Shown: positions 1 to 9,317 of the stretch, in pieces
How the letters are laid out: each line of letters opens with the position of its first letter
How positions within the stretch are numbered: the first letter of the stretch is position 1
The notes under the pieces: model-generated
Databases searched by the model: none
What the model was told of the DNA's origin: nothing
What the model saw: only the letters and a program-made list of their open reading frames with translations
Position numbers and translations under genes: made by a program
Assembly: GCF_029265695.1 (NCBI RefSeq)
Contig: NZ_JAJUHW010000013.1
Span: forward strand, 1-64,000
Origin: Gracilinema caldarium
GTDB taxonomy: Bacteria; Spirochaetota; Spirochaetia; Treponematales; Breznakiellaceae
Direction of reading: 5' to 3'
DNA: 64,000 bases

Positions 1-463
1 GGCGGAAACCTTTCAGCGGGGTAACCTTTGCTTTTATAGCCGGAGCCGCAACAAACTCTGGATGAAGGGCGAAAGTTCGGGAAACACCCTCAAACTGCTG
101 CGGCTCCGGGCGGACTGCGACCGGGACACCCTGCTCGCCACGGTGGTTCCTTCAGGCCCCACCTGCCATACGGGAAACTGGACCTGCTTTACGGACCAGC
201 GCTATACCTGGGAACTTTTGCAAAGCATAGTAACCGAGCGGTTCCGCAATCCCAAACCGGGGTCTTACACGGCTACCCTGGACGATGAACGGGTTAGGGA
301 AAAGGTGATGGAAGAGGCAGAAGAAGTCTGCACCGCCAAAACCCATGACGAAATAGTCTGGGAAGTGGCGGACCTCCTTTATTTTACCACGGTGCTCATG
401 ACCCGGGCCGGGGTTTCCGTGGCTGAGGTTATGGCAGAACTGGACCGGCGGCACAAAAAATGA
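1..463 (+). CDS. hisIE: Phosphoribosyl-AMP cyclohydrolase / phosphoribosyl-ATP pyrophosphohydrolase (HisIE), 5' partial
   Basis: This bifunctional enzyme carries out steps 2 and 3 of histidine synthesis. The gene runs off the left edge; the first whole codon is at base 2, and the ATG at 62 is internal to the HisI domain. The visible HisI part has the DCDRD metal-binding motif and the GPTCHTG cysteine-histidine motif typical of the cyclohydrolase. From about base 200 the HisE domain follows, with the MEEAEEV and WEVADLLYF helices that carry the acidic metal ligands of the MazG-like fold. Its stop overlaps the hisC start in an ATGA, so translation is probably coupled. Other his genes presumably lie to the left. 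Identification is firm; only the N-terminus is unseen. Confidence 0.95.
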   Translation, partial: AETFQRGNLCFYSRSRNKLWMKGESSGNTLKLLRLRADCDRDTLLATVVPSGPTCHTGNWTCFTDQRYTWELLQSIVTERFRNPKPGSYTATLDDERVREKVMEEAEEVCTAKTHDEIVWEVADLLYFTTVLMTRAGVSVAEVMAELDRRHKK

Positions 464-1584
464 AAAGACCTACAGAAAAAACCATGGAGAAGAGCCCCTA
501 TTGGAGCAAAAGGATCTCCGAGCTTGAACCCTACACTCCGGGGGAACAACCCCGGGACCGTCGGTACATCAAACTTAATACCAACGAGAGCCCCTACCCT
601 CCGTCACCGAAGGTACTCGAAGCAATTCGAGCCGCAGCGAACGAAGACCTGAGGCTCTATCCTGACCCGACCTGCTTCGTCTTAAGAAGCGCAATCGCTG
701 CTCGATATGGCCTACCAGGAGCGGACTGGGTCTTTGTGGGCAACGGGTCCGATGAAATTCTCGCCTTTGCCTTTGCCGCCTTTTTTGGGCCCCGGGACAG
801 AACAGAGCGCCAGCCCCTCCTTTTTCCCGACATTACCTATAGTTTTTACCCCGTCTACGCTGACCTCTGGAATATCGAGTACGAAACAGTTCCCGTCACC
901 GAGAAATTCGAAATCGATACGGCTCATTACCGGCGCCCTGCCAGCGGCGTTGTTCTCGCTAACCCCAACGCACCAACCGGCCGCGCCCTGGGGAAAGGGG
1001 CCCTTATAGACCTGGTGGCATTTCATCAACAGGAACAGAACGTCGTTCTTATAGACGAAGCCTATGTGGATTTCGGCGCCGAGTCCATGGCAGACCAGGT
1101 GCAGCGCTATGACAACCTGCTCGTGGTTCACACCCTGTCCAAGTCCCGCTCCCTCGCGGGGCTCCGGGTGGGTTACGCCCTGGGACAGCCGGACCTTATC
1201 GAGGGGCTGAGGCGCGTTAAGGACTCTTTTAATTCCTATACCCTGGACCGGCTTGCCCTGGCGGGCGCCCAGGCGGCCATCGAAAACCGGGAATATTACG
1301 ATGCTATGGCGGCAAAAATCGCGGCAACCCGTGAAAATACAAGACGGGCCCTGGAAGAAGCCGGCTTTGAGGTTATTCCCTCGGCTGCAAACTTTATTTT
1401 TATTCGTCACCCTGAGCGGTCTGGGGCTGAGCTGTTCCAGGAACTGCGCAGCAGGGGAATTCTTGTGCGGCACTGGAACAAGCCGCGGATCAGCGAGTAT
1501 CTCCGGGTCAGCATCGGCACCGACGAAGAAATGGAGAGCTTTGTCCGCATTTGCAGAGATATCATTGAGCGTTCACAGGGGTAG
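460..1584 (+). CDS. hisC: Histidinol-phosphate aminotransferase
   Basis: HisC is a PLP enzyme that converts imidazole-acetol phosphate to histidinol phosphate using glutamate. The 374-residue product has the fold-type I pattern: LNTNESPYPPSP near residue 39, the NPNAPTG motif around 168-174, DEAYVDF near 199, and the PLP lysine K228 in TLSKSRSLAG. The ATG at 460 overlaps the hisIE stop by four bases; a second in-frame ATG at 484 would also give a plausible N-terminus, since the first eight residues are not conserved in character. The length is usual for the family. It lies between hisIE and hisD and is surely part of the same transcript. Confidence 0.96.
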   Translation: MKRPTEKTMEKSPYWSKRISELEPYTPGEQPRDRRYIKLNTNESPYPPSPKVLEAIRAAANEDLRLYPDPTCFVLRSAIAARYGLPGADWVFVGNGSDEILAFAFAAFFGPRDRTERQPLLFPDITYSFYPVYADLWNIEYETVPVTEKFEIDTAHYRRPASGVVLANPNAPTGRALGKGALIDLVAFHQQEQNVVLIDEAYVDFGAESMADQVQRYDNLLVVHTLSKSRSLAGLRVGYALGQPDLIEGLRRVKDSFNSYTLDRLALAGAQAAIENREYYDAMAAKIAATRENTRRALEEAGFEVIPSAANFIFIRHPERSGAELFQELRSRGILVRHWNKPRISEYLRVSIGTDEEMESFVRICRDIIERSQG

Positions 1585-1587
1585 GAT

Positions 1588-2901
1588 ATGATTATCATAG
1601 ATGCACCGGATTTTAATGCCTATTGGAACCACGCAGGCGCTGCGGGGAGAGCTGCGGAAACAGACCCTGGCAGGGTAGAGCAGACGGTACGAGATATTAT
1701 CGCCCAGGTCCAGAGCGGCGGAGACCGGGCCCTGCGGGACTATGCGGCCCGCTTTGACCGCTCAAGCCCCGAACACTTGGAAGTTTCTCCTGCGGAGGCC
1801 CGCCATGCATTGGAAGAACTGGAACGGTTCGACAGAGAGCTAGCAGCCGCTCTCCGCCTCGCAGCGGACCATATCAGGCATTTTGCGGTACTTCAGAAAA
1901 AACAGTTTGCCGACTTTGAAAGCGAACTAGAGAGCGGGCTTTTTACGGGCCAGCGCTGTATTCCGGTTGAACGGGCTGCAGTCTATGTGCCTGCAGGGCG
2001 CTTCCCCCTCATTTCTACGGTCCTTATGGGGGTCATCCCCGCTAAGGTGGCTGGGGTCGCTGAAGTGGTTCTCCTCTCGCCGCCCTTAGAGGACGGTAAG
2101 CCCGACCGGCGGATTCTCGCTGCGGCAGCCCTTGCCGGGGCGGACCGCATATTTGCCACCGGCGGCGCCCAGGCTATTGCGGCGGCGGCCTTTGGAACCG
2201 AATCGGTGCCCCGCTGCGATGTTATTGTAGGGCCCGGGAACAAGTATGTGGCCGCGGCAAAACGCATTCTTTTTGGCCAGGTGGGCATAGACTTTGTGGC
2301 GGGTCCTACGGATGTGCTTATCATCGCCGACGGAAATGCCGAGCCGGATCTTATCGCAGCGGACCTGCTTGCCCAGGCGGAACATGACCCGGATGCCCGG
2401 GCAAGGCTCCTTGTACCGAACCGGCCCATGGCGGAAAGGGTAACCGCAGCCCTGGAAAAGCAGCTTGGAACGCTGAGCACCGCAGAAACTGCCCGCGCAT
2501 CCTTGGATGCCGGTGGACTCATTGTTATCTATACGTCGCTCGATGAAGCGGTCCGCATCGCCAATACGATCGCTCCGGAACACCTGGAACTGCACCTTAC
2601 GGCAGCAGAAGCCATCATACCAAAGCTCAGAAACTACGGAAGCCTTTTTATTGGTTCTTTGGCGGCGGAGGTGCTGGGGGACTATTCGGCGGGGATAAAC
2701 CATACGCTTCCCACCTCAGGCAGCGCCCGCTTTACCGGCGGCCTTTCGGTACGGCACTTTATTAAAACCGTGACAAGCCTCCGCTGTGCCCCCGGCGCTG
2801 GCTTTGAAGCGAGCCGCCGGGCCGCCGCCCTTATAGCCCGGGCAGAAGGCCTGGATGCCCACCGCCGGAGCGCCGAAAGCAGGGGGAAAATAGAGCCTTA
2901 A
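1588..2901 (+). CDS. hisD: Histidinol dehydrogenase
   Basis: HisD is a zinc enzyme that oxidises L-histidinol to L-histidine with two NAD in the last two steps of the pathway. The 437-residue product is full length. Visible landmarks are the YVPAGRFPL segment (133-141), the zinc ligands Q263 and H266 in LAQAEHDPDA, the catalytic pair E331-H332 in APEHLEL, and a further zinc ligand D365 in GDYSAGINHT. It starts four bases after the hisC stop with a GGGG-type ribosome site inside the hisC end. Its TAA is followed at once by the reverse-strand stop of the chemoreceptor gene, with no room for a separate terminator. Confidence 0.97.
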   Translation: MIIIDAPDFNAYWNHAGAAGRAAETDPGRVEQTVRDIIAQVQSGGDRALRDYAARFDRSSPEHLEVSPAEARHALEELERFDRELAAALRLAADHIRHFAVLQKKQFADFESELESGLFTGQRCIPVERAAVYVPAGRFPLISTVLMGVIPAKVAGVAEVVLLSPPLEDGKPDRRILAAAALAGADRIFATGGAQAIAAAAFGTESVPRCDVIVGPGNKYVAAAKRILFGQVGIDFVAGPTDVLIIADGNAEPDLIAADLLAQAEHDPDARARLLVPNRPMAERVTAALEKQLGTLSTAETARASLDAGGLIVIYTSLDEAVRIANTIAPEHLELHLTAAEAIIPKLRNYGSLFIGSLAAEVLGDYSAGINHTLPTSGSARFTGGLSVRHFIKTVTSLRCAPGAGFEASRRAAALIARAEGLDAHRRSAESRGKIEP

Positions 2902-4989
2902 TCAGTCGTTTTCAGCAATTTTAAAACTCTGGACCTGGTCGATAATCGTTTGGAACTGGTCTGTAAACTGCTGGTTCAGCTCGTTGAGGAGATGAATAGC
3001 GTCGCGGATTTCGTTGGTACCGGCAGCAACCTCGGTGATTCCATTTCGTATTTCGGAGGAGAGGTTCTTTACCGTATCAAAGATATCCGCGAGCAGTCTG
3101 GTGTTTTCATCAACCCGATGAACATCATCTTTGACTCCGCTCGTATAATCGTTAAGACGATTCATAGCTTGCATGACCTGTTCGCTGCTCACTGCGATTT
3201 CTTTGAGGGCATGGAAGATCTCACTAAAACTATTTCCCATAGACTGTACTTCTTGCTCGATAGCGGTAAACAGTTCTAGATTCTTGTCTATAGTATGTCC
3301 GGTCAGGTCCACACCATCTTTCATAGCCTTAATTGCAAGGCTTATATTTTTCGCATTTGTGGCGGTAGCTTCGGCCAGGTTTCGTATTTCATCGGCCACA
3401 ACAGCAAATCCTGCCCCATGTTCACCCGCATGAGCAGCCTCGATCGCGGCGTTCATGGCAAGAAGATTTGTCTGGGCTGCAACTTTAGCGACCAATTGGT
3501 TCATATCGCTAATTGCTTGCATACGTTTTTCGATAAGCTCATTAAAGGATGCCTTTGTTTCTTCTAATGAACGGCCGCCATCTTGAGCTACTTCTACCAA
3601 TTGAGCTACTGTTTTGTTCTTTTTCTCCGAAAGTTCCGAAAGATTTTTGATAGAAGCCTGCATTTCCACAATCGCAGCTGTTGATTGCTGAACCATGGCT
3701 GATTGCTCTACAATGCGGTTTCCGTACTGGTTCACCGATTGAATAATCTCGCTAGCTCTGTTTTTAGATTCATCCATGTTCGTATCCAGAGAAACAGACC
3801 GTTCGTTGATAGCCTTAATGTTTTCTGCAATTTCTACCATGGCAACACTGCTTTCGTGGTTCGATTGGAGAATGCTGGTATTGAGAGCCTTGGCTTTATC
3901 TATTGCGTTCCGTATTTCAACAACCATGGACTGCAAATTGTGAACGAAAGTATTAAATCGGTCAGAAACTAAGCCGACCTCATCATTTGTCACCTCAATC
4001 CGTTTTGTTAAATCACCATTACCGCTTGCGATGTCATGAAGGGCATCCTGCAATTTACGGAGGTTCTTAAATGAGAATCGCAAAAATAATTGCAAAATGA
4101 AGGTAATAAGTACCGCAAGGATGATAGCAACCAGTATCGCAAGACCATTTATTTCCCATAAAGTAGGCAAAAAATCATTAATCGGCATAATTGTGTGTAT
4201 GGTGTAGAGGCTATTCTGTATGGGTGATTGTGCGACAATGTATTTTTGGCCCTTTTGAACAAAGGACTGTAAGCCTTTATAACCATTTATTGGCTGCATT
4301 GTTGAGGGAACAAAGTCGCTTAATTTTGTTTTGTTATTTTCATCAAGACTGGTAATGAGAATCGTATCTGTATTATCACAGAGCAATACTACACTGTTTT
4401 TACTTGGTTCTGAGTTTTTAAACTGACGGACCACATCGGTTAAAGATATTCCGATACCAGCGATACCAATAGCATTCCCATTGTCACGGACAAGAGCATT
4501 AAACCAAAGCAGAGTGGAATCGAGTTTGGCGTTATAATCCACATTGAGCAGCACATCTTCTGGAGATGAAAGGCTATCAAAAAACCAGCTATCATCAGGA
4601 TCATTCTTTGTGAGGGTGTTTAGATATTTACCCTTGTCATAAAAGGATCCCGTAACAGTACTGGCGGCAAAAGAAGTAGAAAAACCTTTTCGTGTTGCCA
4701 GTTCCGCCATGGTAGCTGTCATAATTGCTGTAAGTTTTTGGTCCCTTTCTCCAGATTTAATCCAGTCTATAAGAGCCGGATTGCGGGCAAAAGAAATGGA
4801 AGCTTCTGTACCTCGGGCAATTTCAGTTTGAATATCAATCTTTATTGAGTTGAGCATGTAGGGTACTTGGTCATAAAACCGTTTTTCGATATAGGTCATG
4901 ATAGGAAAAGTCGCAACACTTAAGGCAAGAAAAACGGCTATTAAAATTGATAATATAGCAACAATACTGATGCGTCTTTGTATAGTCAT
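2902..4989 (-). CDS. Methyl-accepting chemotaxis protein
   Basis: This membrane chemoreceptor would signal to CheA/CheW. Counting from the ATG at 5010, residues 14-35 form the first membrane helix, about 40-285 an extracytoplasmic ligand domain probably of the Cache type, 287-310 the second helix, then a HAMP linker and a long coiled coil. The signalling hairpin tip is clear (QTNLLAMNAAIEAAHAG). I prefer the ATG at 4989 (695 residues): it has an AGAGGAG ribosome site at good distance, whereas the ATG at 5010 has none. The coding sequence looks more AT-rich than the his operon beside it. The ligand cannot be told from the sequence. Its stop abuts hisD. Confidence 0.93.
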   Translation of the reverse strand: MTIQRRISIVAILSILIAVFLALSVATFPIMTYIEKRFYDQVPYMLNSIKIDIQTEIARGTEASISFARNPALIDWIKSGERDQKLTAIMTATMAELATRKGFSTSFAASTVTGSFYDKGKYLNTLTKNDPDDSWFFDSLSSPEDVLLNVDYNAKLDSTLLWFNALVRDNGNAIGIAGIGISLTDVVRQFKNSEPSKNSVVLLCDNTDTILITSLDENNKTKLSDFVPSTMQPINGYKGLQSFVQKGQKYIVAQSPIQNSLYTIHTIMPINDFLPTLWEINGLAILVAIILAVLITFILQLFLRFSFKNLRKLQDALHDIASGNGDLTKRIEVTNDEVGLVSDRFNTFVHNLQSMVVEIRNAIDKAKALNTSILQSNHESSVAMVEIAENIKAINERSVSLDTNMDESKNRASEIIQSVNQYGNRIVEQSAMVQQSTAAIVEMQASIKNLSELSEKKNKTVAQLVEVAQDGGRSLEETKASFNELIEKRMQAISDMNQLVAKVAAQTNLLAMNAAIEAAHAGEHGAGFAVVADEIRNLAEATATNAKNISLAIKAMKDGVDLTGHTIDKNLELFTAIEQEVQSMGNSFSEIFHALKEIAVSSEQVMQAMNRLNDYTSGVKDDVHRVDENTRLLADIFDTVKNLSSEIRNGITEVAAGTNEIRDAIHLLNELNQQFTDQFQTIIDQVQSFKIAEND

Positions 4990-5039
4990 AATGACTCCTC
5001 TCAAGCTCATAGGCAGTTATGTATACAATATTGACTACA

Positions 5040-5068
5040 ATTATATCTAATGTATTAAATTTCACCAA
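5040..5068 (-). promoter_or_regulatory. Sigma-70-type promoter for the chemoreceptor gene
   Basis: Read on the minus strand, TTGGTG (5063-5068) is followed after 17 bases by TATAAT (5040-5045), about 50 bases upstream of the ATG at 4989. It resembles a housekeeping promoter rather than a sigma-28 flagellar one. Confidence 0.6.
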
Positions 5069-5139
5069 TGAATTTATAGTTAATTTAAGAGATCGAAATA
5101 AAATTTTTTGTGTTAATGACCACTTAGAAATTAAAATTT

Positions 5140-6168
5140 TTAAGGAATCCGTATTTCGTTCCTGAGAACCTTGCGGATAAAGCGGCCTGAGGGAGAAAGG
5201 TCCGCATCCTGCCAGCGGCCCTTTCCTTCCCGGTCGGCGTTGTATACCAGGGTCCCCGATTCTTCGCCCTTGTTGTTGACCGACCAGTTGACCCATGAAA
5301 TGCCATGTTTTTTCAGGAACGAAAGCCACACCTTTGACTGATCAGGATAAAATCCTCCGCCGCCAGAAGCATCGGAGGTTCCCCATTCGGTGACGAAAAT
5401 CGGGAGCCCCTTGGCCAGGGCTTTTTCCGCCTTTTTCCGCAGTGCTTCCCCGTGGGTCCCCGCATAGAAATGCAGGGTATACATGATGTTTTTATAGTCT
5501 TTGATGGGATCTTCCGCAGCCACATCCACATCCTGGCTCCAGTTGGGGGTGCCCACAATAATAATGTTGTCCGGGTCTATTGCCCTGATCGCACCGATGA
5601 CAGCCTCTGCATAGGGCTTTATCTGGCCCTGCCAGGTCACTTCCTTTCCGTTCGGTTCATTACAGATTTCGTAGATAATGTTCGGGTATGTGCCATACTT
5701 CTGGGCTATGTCGGTAAAAAACTCGATAGCCTTATCTTTGTACACTAAGGGATTTTTATCACTTAACACATGCCAGTCTACAATAACATAAATCCCCAGC
5801 TTAAGCGCCGCTTCTATAGAACTAATGACTTTTTCCTTAATAACCGGGTTTTCGATATAGCCCCCTTGGGTCAGGTACATGGCAGCCCGCCACACCTGCA
5901 TGTTCCAGTCATCGCGGAGCCATTGAATCACCTCATCATTGGCATATTTACCTGCCCACTGAAGCCCAAAGGAACTCATGCCCCGGAGCTGCACTGGTTT
6001 ACCCTCCTGGGTACCAAGGCGGGTACCCATCACCTGCAATTGGCCGAAACGTTCTACTACCGTCTTGCCTGACTTATCAACCGCCAAGAACCGATTGTCC
6101 GGAGCACAGGAAATGATCGTTAAAATTGATGCTAAGACGATGCCGATAGTTTTGCACATGGGTTTCAT
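5140..6168 (-). CDS. GH5 family endoglucanase-like lipoprotein
   Basis: This is a glycoside hydrolase of family 5, probably cutting beta-1,4-glucans such as cellulose outside the cytoplasm. The 342-residue product starts with a lipoprotein signal peptide (lipobox TIISC, Cys21). The TIM barrel shows HVLSDKNP near 133, the acid/base E171 in YEICNEPNG and the nucleophile E261 in IFVTEWGTSDASG, the usual clan GH-A pair. WVNWS near 292 is also typical. The start at 6168 is chosen because GGGGAG lies just upstream and the signal peptide begins there; an in-frame frame continues to 6237 without sign of use. It is a lone gene with no binding module. The exact substrate (cellulose, mannan or xyloglucan) is not certain. 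Confidence 0.92.
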   Translation of the reverse strand: MKPMCKTIGIVLASILTIISCAPDNRFLAVDKSGKTVVERFGQLQVMGTRLGTQEGKPVQLRGMSSFGLQWAGKYANDEVIQWLRDDWNMQVWRAAMYLTQGGYIENPVIKEKVISSIEAALKLGIYVIVDWHVLSDKNPLVYKDKAIEFFTDIAQKYGTYPNIIYEICNEPNGKEVTWQGQIKPYAEAVIGAIRAIDPDNIIIVGTPNWSQDVDVAAEDPIKDYKNIMYTLHFYAGTHGEALRKKAEKALAKGLPIFVTEWGTSDASGGGGFYPDQSKVWLSFLKKHGISWVNWSVNNKGEESGTLVYNADREGKGRWQDADLSPSGRFIRKVLRNEIRIP

Positions 6169-6186
6169 AGGTTCACTCCCCTTTAT

Positions 6187-6206
6187 CCGGTTGCTATTGG
6201 AACCGG
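6187..6206. promoter_or_regulatory. Inverted repeat upstream of the GH5 gene
   Basis: CCGGTT, eight bases, then AACCGG form a perfect 6-base inverted repeat about 20 bases upstream of the GH5 start, inside its 5' leader. It could be an operator for a sugar-responsive repressor or a leader hairpin. No regulator gene is adjacent. Confidence 0.35.
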
Positions 6207-6319
6207 TACAAGTCTCATGTTGATTGATATTTGCCAACCAATATAACTGTAGCCTACCTTAGCACAGCTGTAAAGTTTTTTTACTCGACCGAAGGTCTCC
6301 GTAATAGTATAGTTTCGGT

Positions 6320-7246
6320 ATGGCGCTTACCATTCGTTCTGCCCAAGACCACCGGCTTGACCGGGAAGCGGGAGCTATTGTTTATCCCGTAATATCCCGC
6401 AGGGCCCGAGGCCTTTCGATAGGCATTAACCTCTTCTCGGACAAAAAGACCTGCAGTTTTGACTGCCCCTATTGCGAGGTGTTCCCCTTTACCTCGGACA
6501 TACAATTTTCGCTCCCAGCCCTGGAGAGGGGCCTGCGGGAATTTGCTGTGGCGCTGAATATGGATGGGAGCCAAGGACTTCGATCCAGATCAGTTTTTTC
6601 TCCTTCGGAGACAAGCACAGACCTGAATGTAAAGGACCTTTCATTTTCAGGCAATGGAGAGCCTACCCTGCACCCAGCCTTTAGGCCGGCCCTTGAATTG
6701 GCCGGGCAGCTGCGGAACGAATTGTATTCACAGGCAAAACTGGTACTCATTACTAACGGTACCGGGCTTCTTAATCCAGAAACGGCGGATTTCCTTGCCA
6801 TCGCAGCCAGGGGAGCAATGGAACCTTTCAGCGGGACAGGGAAAGAGCTTGAAATCTGGCTTAAGGTCGATGCGGGAACCGAAGCCTGGTACCGGAAGAT
6901 AAACCGCTCTGCCATTAGTTTTGAAAGCCTGTGCCGGGCTATCGAAGACTTTGCGGGGCGGGCCCCCTTTGTGATCCAGACCATGGTATGTAAAATCGGC
7001 GGCCAGCCAGCTCCGCAGGAAGAAGTACGCGCCTGGGAAAACCTGGTCCGGCGTTTAGTGGAATTGTCGGGCACTGTGCCGCCGCCGCGGCCTGGTCCCC
7101 AGCGCCTGCAGCTTTACGGGAAGGCCCGCCCCGCACCGGAGGATCCCCTGGCCGAACCGGTAGACGAAGCGTATCTTCTTGAGCGCCGGGCCTCTCTGAT
7201 ACGGAAACTAGAGCCTTATACTATACCGGTTGAGGTTTTTGTTTAG
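6320..7246 (+). CDS. Radical SAM protein, COG0731-like
   Basis: This protein binds a 4Fe-4S cluster and S-adenosylmethionine. The 308 residues contain the radical SAM motif as C45-x3-C49-x2-C52 in KKTCSFDCPYC, followed by FSGNGEPTLHPAF, the GGE-like SAM-binding strand, and a barrel of usual size. The opening GLSIGINLFSDKKTC and the GNGEPTLHP segment resemble the COG0731 group related to wyosine-type tRNA modification proteins and some activases. The substrate cannot be named. It lies divergent from GH5 and its stop overlaps the esterase stop (TTAG). No strong ribosome site is seen before the ATG. Confidence 0.85.
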   Translation: MALTIRSAQDHRLDREAGAIVYPVISRRARGLSIGINLFSDKKTCSFDCPYCEVFPFTSDIQFSLPALERGLREFAVALNMDGSQGLRSRSVFSPSETSTDLNVKDLSFSGNGEPTLHPAFRPALELAGQLRNELYSQAKLVLITNGTGLLNPETADFLAIAARGAMEPFSGTGKELEIWLKVDAGTEAWYRKINRSAISFESLCRAIEDFAGRAPFVIQTMVCKIGGQPAPQEEVRAWENLVRRLVELSGTVPPPRPGPQRLQLYGKARPAPEDPLAEPVDEAYLLERRASLIRKLEPYTIPVEVFV

Positions 7247-8148
7247 TTTGTATAATTGAGAAAGGGGCTTAAAAAATCCTTTATACGCTGAAAAGAGAGC
7301 ATCGTTTCGGGAATCATGGTTCCCACTGCAGGCCACACATGCCAGAGCCCCTGCCATATCTCCAGTTCCACAGGAACCCCAGCGGCACGGGCTGCGTCGG
7401 CAACCGAGCGGCTGTCATCCAAAAGGATTTCACTTTCATCAACCTGGATGAGTATGGGCGGGAGGCCCTTAAAGGATCCAAAGCGTGGGGAGATATACGG
7501 ATCATCGAGGGGCCGTGACCCGGCATAGGCTCGAGCCCAGCGCTGGAGCATGCCGGTAGTCAGCATCACGTCCCGGCCGGCATTCGTGCGATGGGAATCG
7601 CTTGAGTTTGTCAGGTCAGTCCAGGGAGAATAAAGGAGGAGCGCTGCAGGCAAGGGCTCGCCCCTGTCGCTCAGAGCCATGGCTGCGGCCAATGCAAGGC
7701 CCCCGCCAGCCGAATCTCCCAGAAACACAATCTGCCTACCCTGATACCCGCTGGAGCGGAGCCAATGATAGGCCGCGAGGGCGTCTTCCAGGGCGGCCGG
7801 ATAGGGATGTTCCGGCGCAAGCCGGTATTCGAACAGGAACATCGGAAGTGACAGGGCTTCCGCCAGGGGGGCGCACAAAAGGAGGGATGACTCGATGCTG
7901 CCCAAAACGTAGCCCCCTCCATGGAAATACAGCACGATAGGGCCTTGCGGTGCCGCTTTGGGCCCTACTAGAGCTCCCCGCATTCCATCAATATCGTATT
8001 CATCTATCGAGAGAGAGCGCGGAAAGGGCGGATGAAAGCGGGCGGTCCTTTCCGACCGCTCCCGTTCTTCAAAAATACTGAGGTCCTTGCGGCGAAACAT
8101 AAACTGGATAATCTGCCGCCATACCTGGCTCTGGAAGCTGGGCGTCAT
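7243..8148 (-). CDS. Alpha/beta hydrolase, hormone-sensitive-lipase type esterase
   Basis: This is a cytoplasmic carboxylesterase of the HSL (family IV) type. The 301 residues carry the oxyanion motif HGGGY (76-80) and the nucleophile elbow GDSAG with S146; an Asp in QVDESEILLDDS near 240 and a His in GLWHVWP near 270 complete the triad. There is no signal peptide. It follows purK with only eight bases between, so it is probably co-transcribed with the purine genes, although no functional link is evident. It has no visible ribosome site and may rely on coupling to purK. Natural substrate unknown; short-chain esters are likely for the family. Confidence 0.87.
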   Translation of the reverse strand: MTPSFQSQVWRQIIQFMFRRKDLSIFEERERSERTARFHPPFPRSLSIDEYDIDGMRGALVGPKAAPQGPIVLYFHGGGYVLGSIESSLLLCAPLAEALSLPMFLFEYRLAPEHPYPAALEDALAAYHWLRSSGYQGRQIVFLGDSAGGGLALAAAMALSDRGEPLPAALLLYSPWTDLTNSSDSHRTNAGRDVMLTTGMLQRWARAYAGSRPLDDPYISPRFGSFKGLPPILIQVDESEILLDDSRSVADAARAAGVPVELEIWQGLWHVWPAVGTMIPETMLSFQRIKDFLSPFLNYTN

Positions 8149-8156
8149 AGGAGGAT

Positions 8157-9317
8157 TTATATTGATGACGGCACAAAGCGCCGTATAAGCTCATCCAGCG
8201 CTTCGTCGCTTGCGGCGGTCAGCGTATAGTGGCCCACCTTGCGGCCCGGCCGGCCTTCCTTGCCGTAATCATGATAGTGGGCCCCCGGTATGGCAAGAAT
8301 TGCTTCCCGCTTTGGCAGGCTTCCGATGCAGTTTATCATGGCAGCGGCCCCCCGCAGGTCGGTACGACCCAAAGGAAGCCCCAGAATAGCCCGCAGGTGG
8401 TTTTCGAACTGGCTTGTCGAAGCCCCTTCTATGGTCCAGTGACCCGAATTGTGAACCCGGGGGGCGGTTTCGTTGGCCACCAGGGCTTCGGGGGTATCAA
8501 AAAGCTCAAGGGCAAGGACCCCCACATAATTGAGACGGTCCAGGATTTTACGGGCATAAGACTCCGCTTCTGCCTGGCGCGGATCAGCGGCATGGGGACG
8601 GGAGAACCTGAGGATACCCTCCCGGTGTATATTTTCTGTCAGGGGATAAAAGGCTTCTTCTCCAGTGCTGCTCCGGACAGCAATAATCGAAACTTCCCGG
8701 GTAAAGGGCACAAAGGCTTCGAGGATGGCGCTCCGCCCCTGGATATGCTCCCAGGCGGCTGCGCAGTCTTCGGCGCGGCGAAGCACCGACTGGCCCTTGC
8801 CGTCATAGCCCAGGGTTCGCGTTTTAAGCACCGCAGGAAGTCCGATAGTTTTTACCGCCGACTCAAGATCCGAGAGGCTTTCTATGGCCGCAAAGGCCGG
8901 GGTAGGAACGCCAAGCTCGGTAAAAAGCGTTTTTTCCGAAAGCCGGTCCCGGGATACGGCCAGGGCTTCCGCCGGGGGATAGACCAGCCGCCGGCCTTCC
9001 TCCAAAAACCGGACCGCTTGGGCTGGCACATTTTCGAACTCGTAGGTGATAATATCTGCCCAGGAAGCAAGCTCTTCCAGTTTTGCTGTATCGTCGTAGG
9101 GGCCCCGCACCTGGCGGGCCACCGCAGCGGCGCAGGCGTCGGGAGCGGGGTCAAGGAATGCAAACTCCAGTCCCAGGCTGTGGCCCGCCAAGGCCAGCAT
9201 GCGGGCAAGCTGGCCGCCGCCCAGGATACCGATCCGCTTCATGGGAGCGCTGCTTGTCTGGGCGGCGGTGCGGGGCCCCTGCGCCGGCTTGGGCGGTAAT
9301 GCGCCGTATTCGCTCAT
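8157..9317 (-). CDS. purK: N5-carboxyaminoimidazole ribonucleotide synthase
   Basis: PurK uses ATP and bicarbonate to carboxylate AIR in purine synthesis; PurE then rearranges the product. The 386-residue protein is an ATP-grasp enzyme: [13 protein letters not shown] near 29-41 for the N-terminal Rossmann part, [11 protein letters not shown] for the ATP loop, and [11 protein letters not shown] near the active site. The start at 9317 overlaps purE by ATGA and has GGGAGG upstream. The first 25 residues are an extra low-complexity tail; an internal ATG at 9242 gives the usual family N-terminus but has no ribosome site. Function firm, exact start less so. Confidence 0.95.
   Translation of the reverse strand: MSEYGALPPKPAQGPRTAAQTSSAPMKRIGILGGGQLARMLALAGHSLGLEFAFLDPAPDACAAAVARQVRGPYDDTAKLEELASWADIITYEFENVPAQAVRFLEEGRRLVYPPAEALAVSRDRLSEKTLFTELGVPTPAFAAIESLSDLESAVKTIGLPAVLKTRTLGYDGKGQSVLRRAEDCAAAWEHIQGRSAILEAFVPFTREVSIIAVRSSTGEEAFYPLTENIHREGILRFSRPHAADPRQAEAESYARKILDRLNYVGVLALELFDTPEALVANETAPRVHNSGHWTIEGASTSQFENHLRAILGLPLGRTDLRGAAAMINCIGSLPKREAILAIPGAHYHDYGKEGRPGRKVGHYTLTAASDEALDELIRRFVPSSI

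Noticed and set aside
8229-9299. Long open frame opposite purK
   Set aside because: The reverse-strand reading is a shadow of the GC-rich purK frame: no ribosome site, no recognisable family, and biased composition. The same holds for open stretches opposite the flavoprotein (10507-11262), the activase (14123-14782 and 16175-17005) and nifJ (35459-36277).
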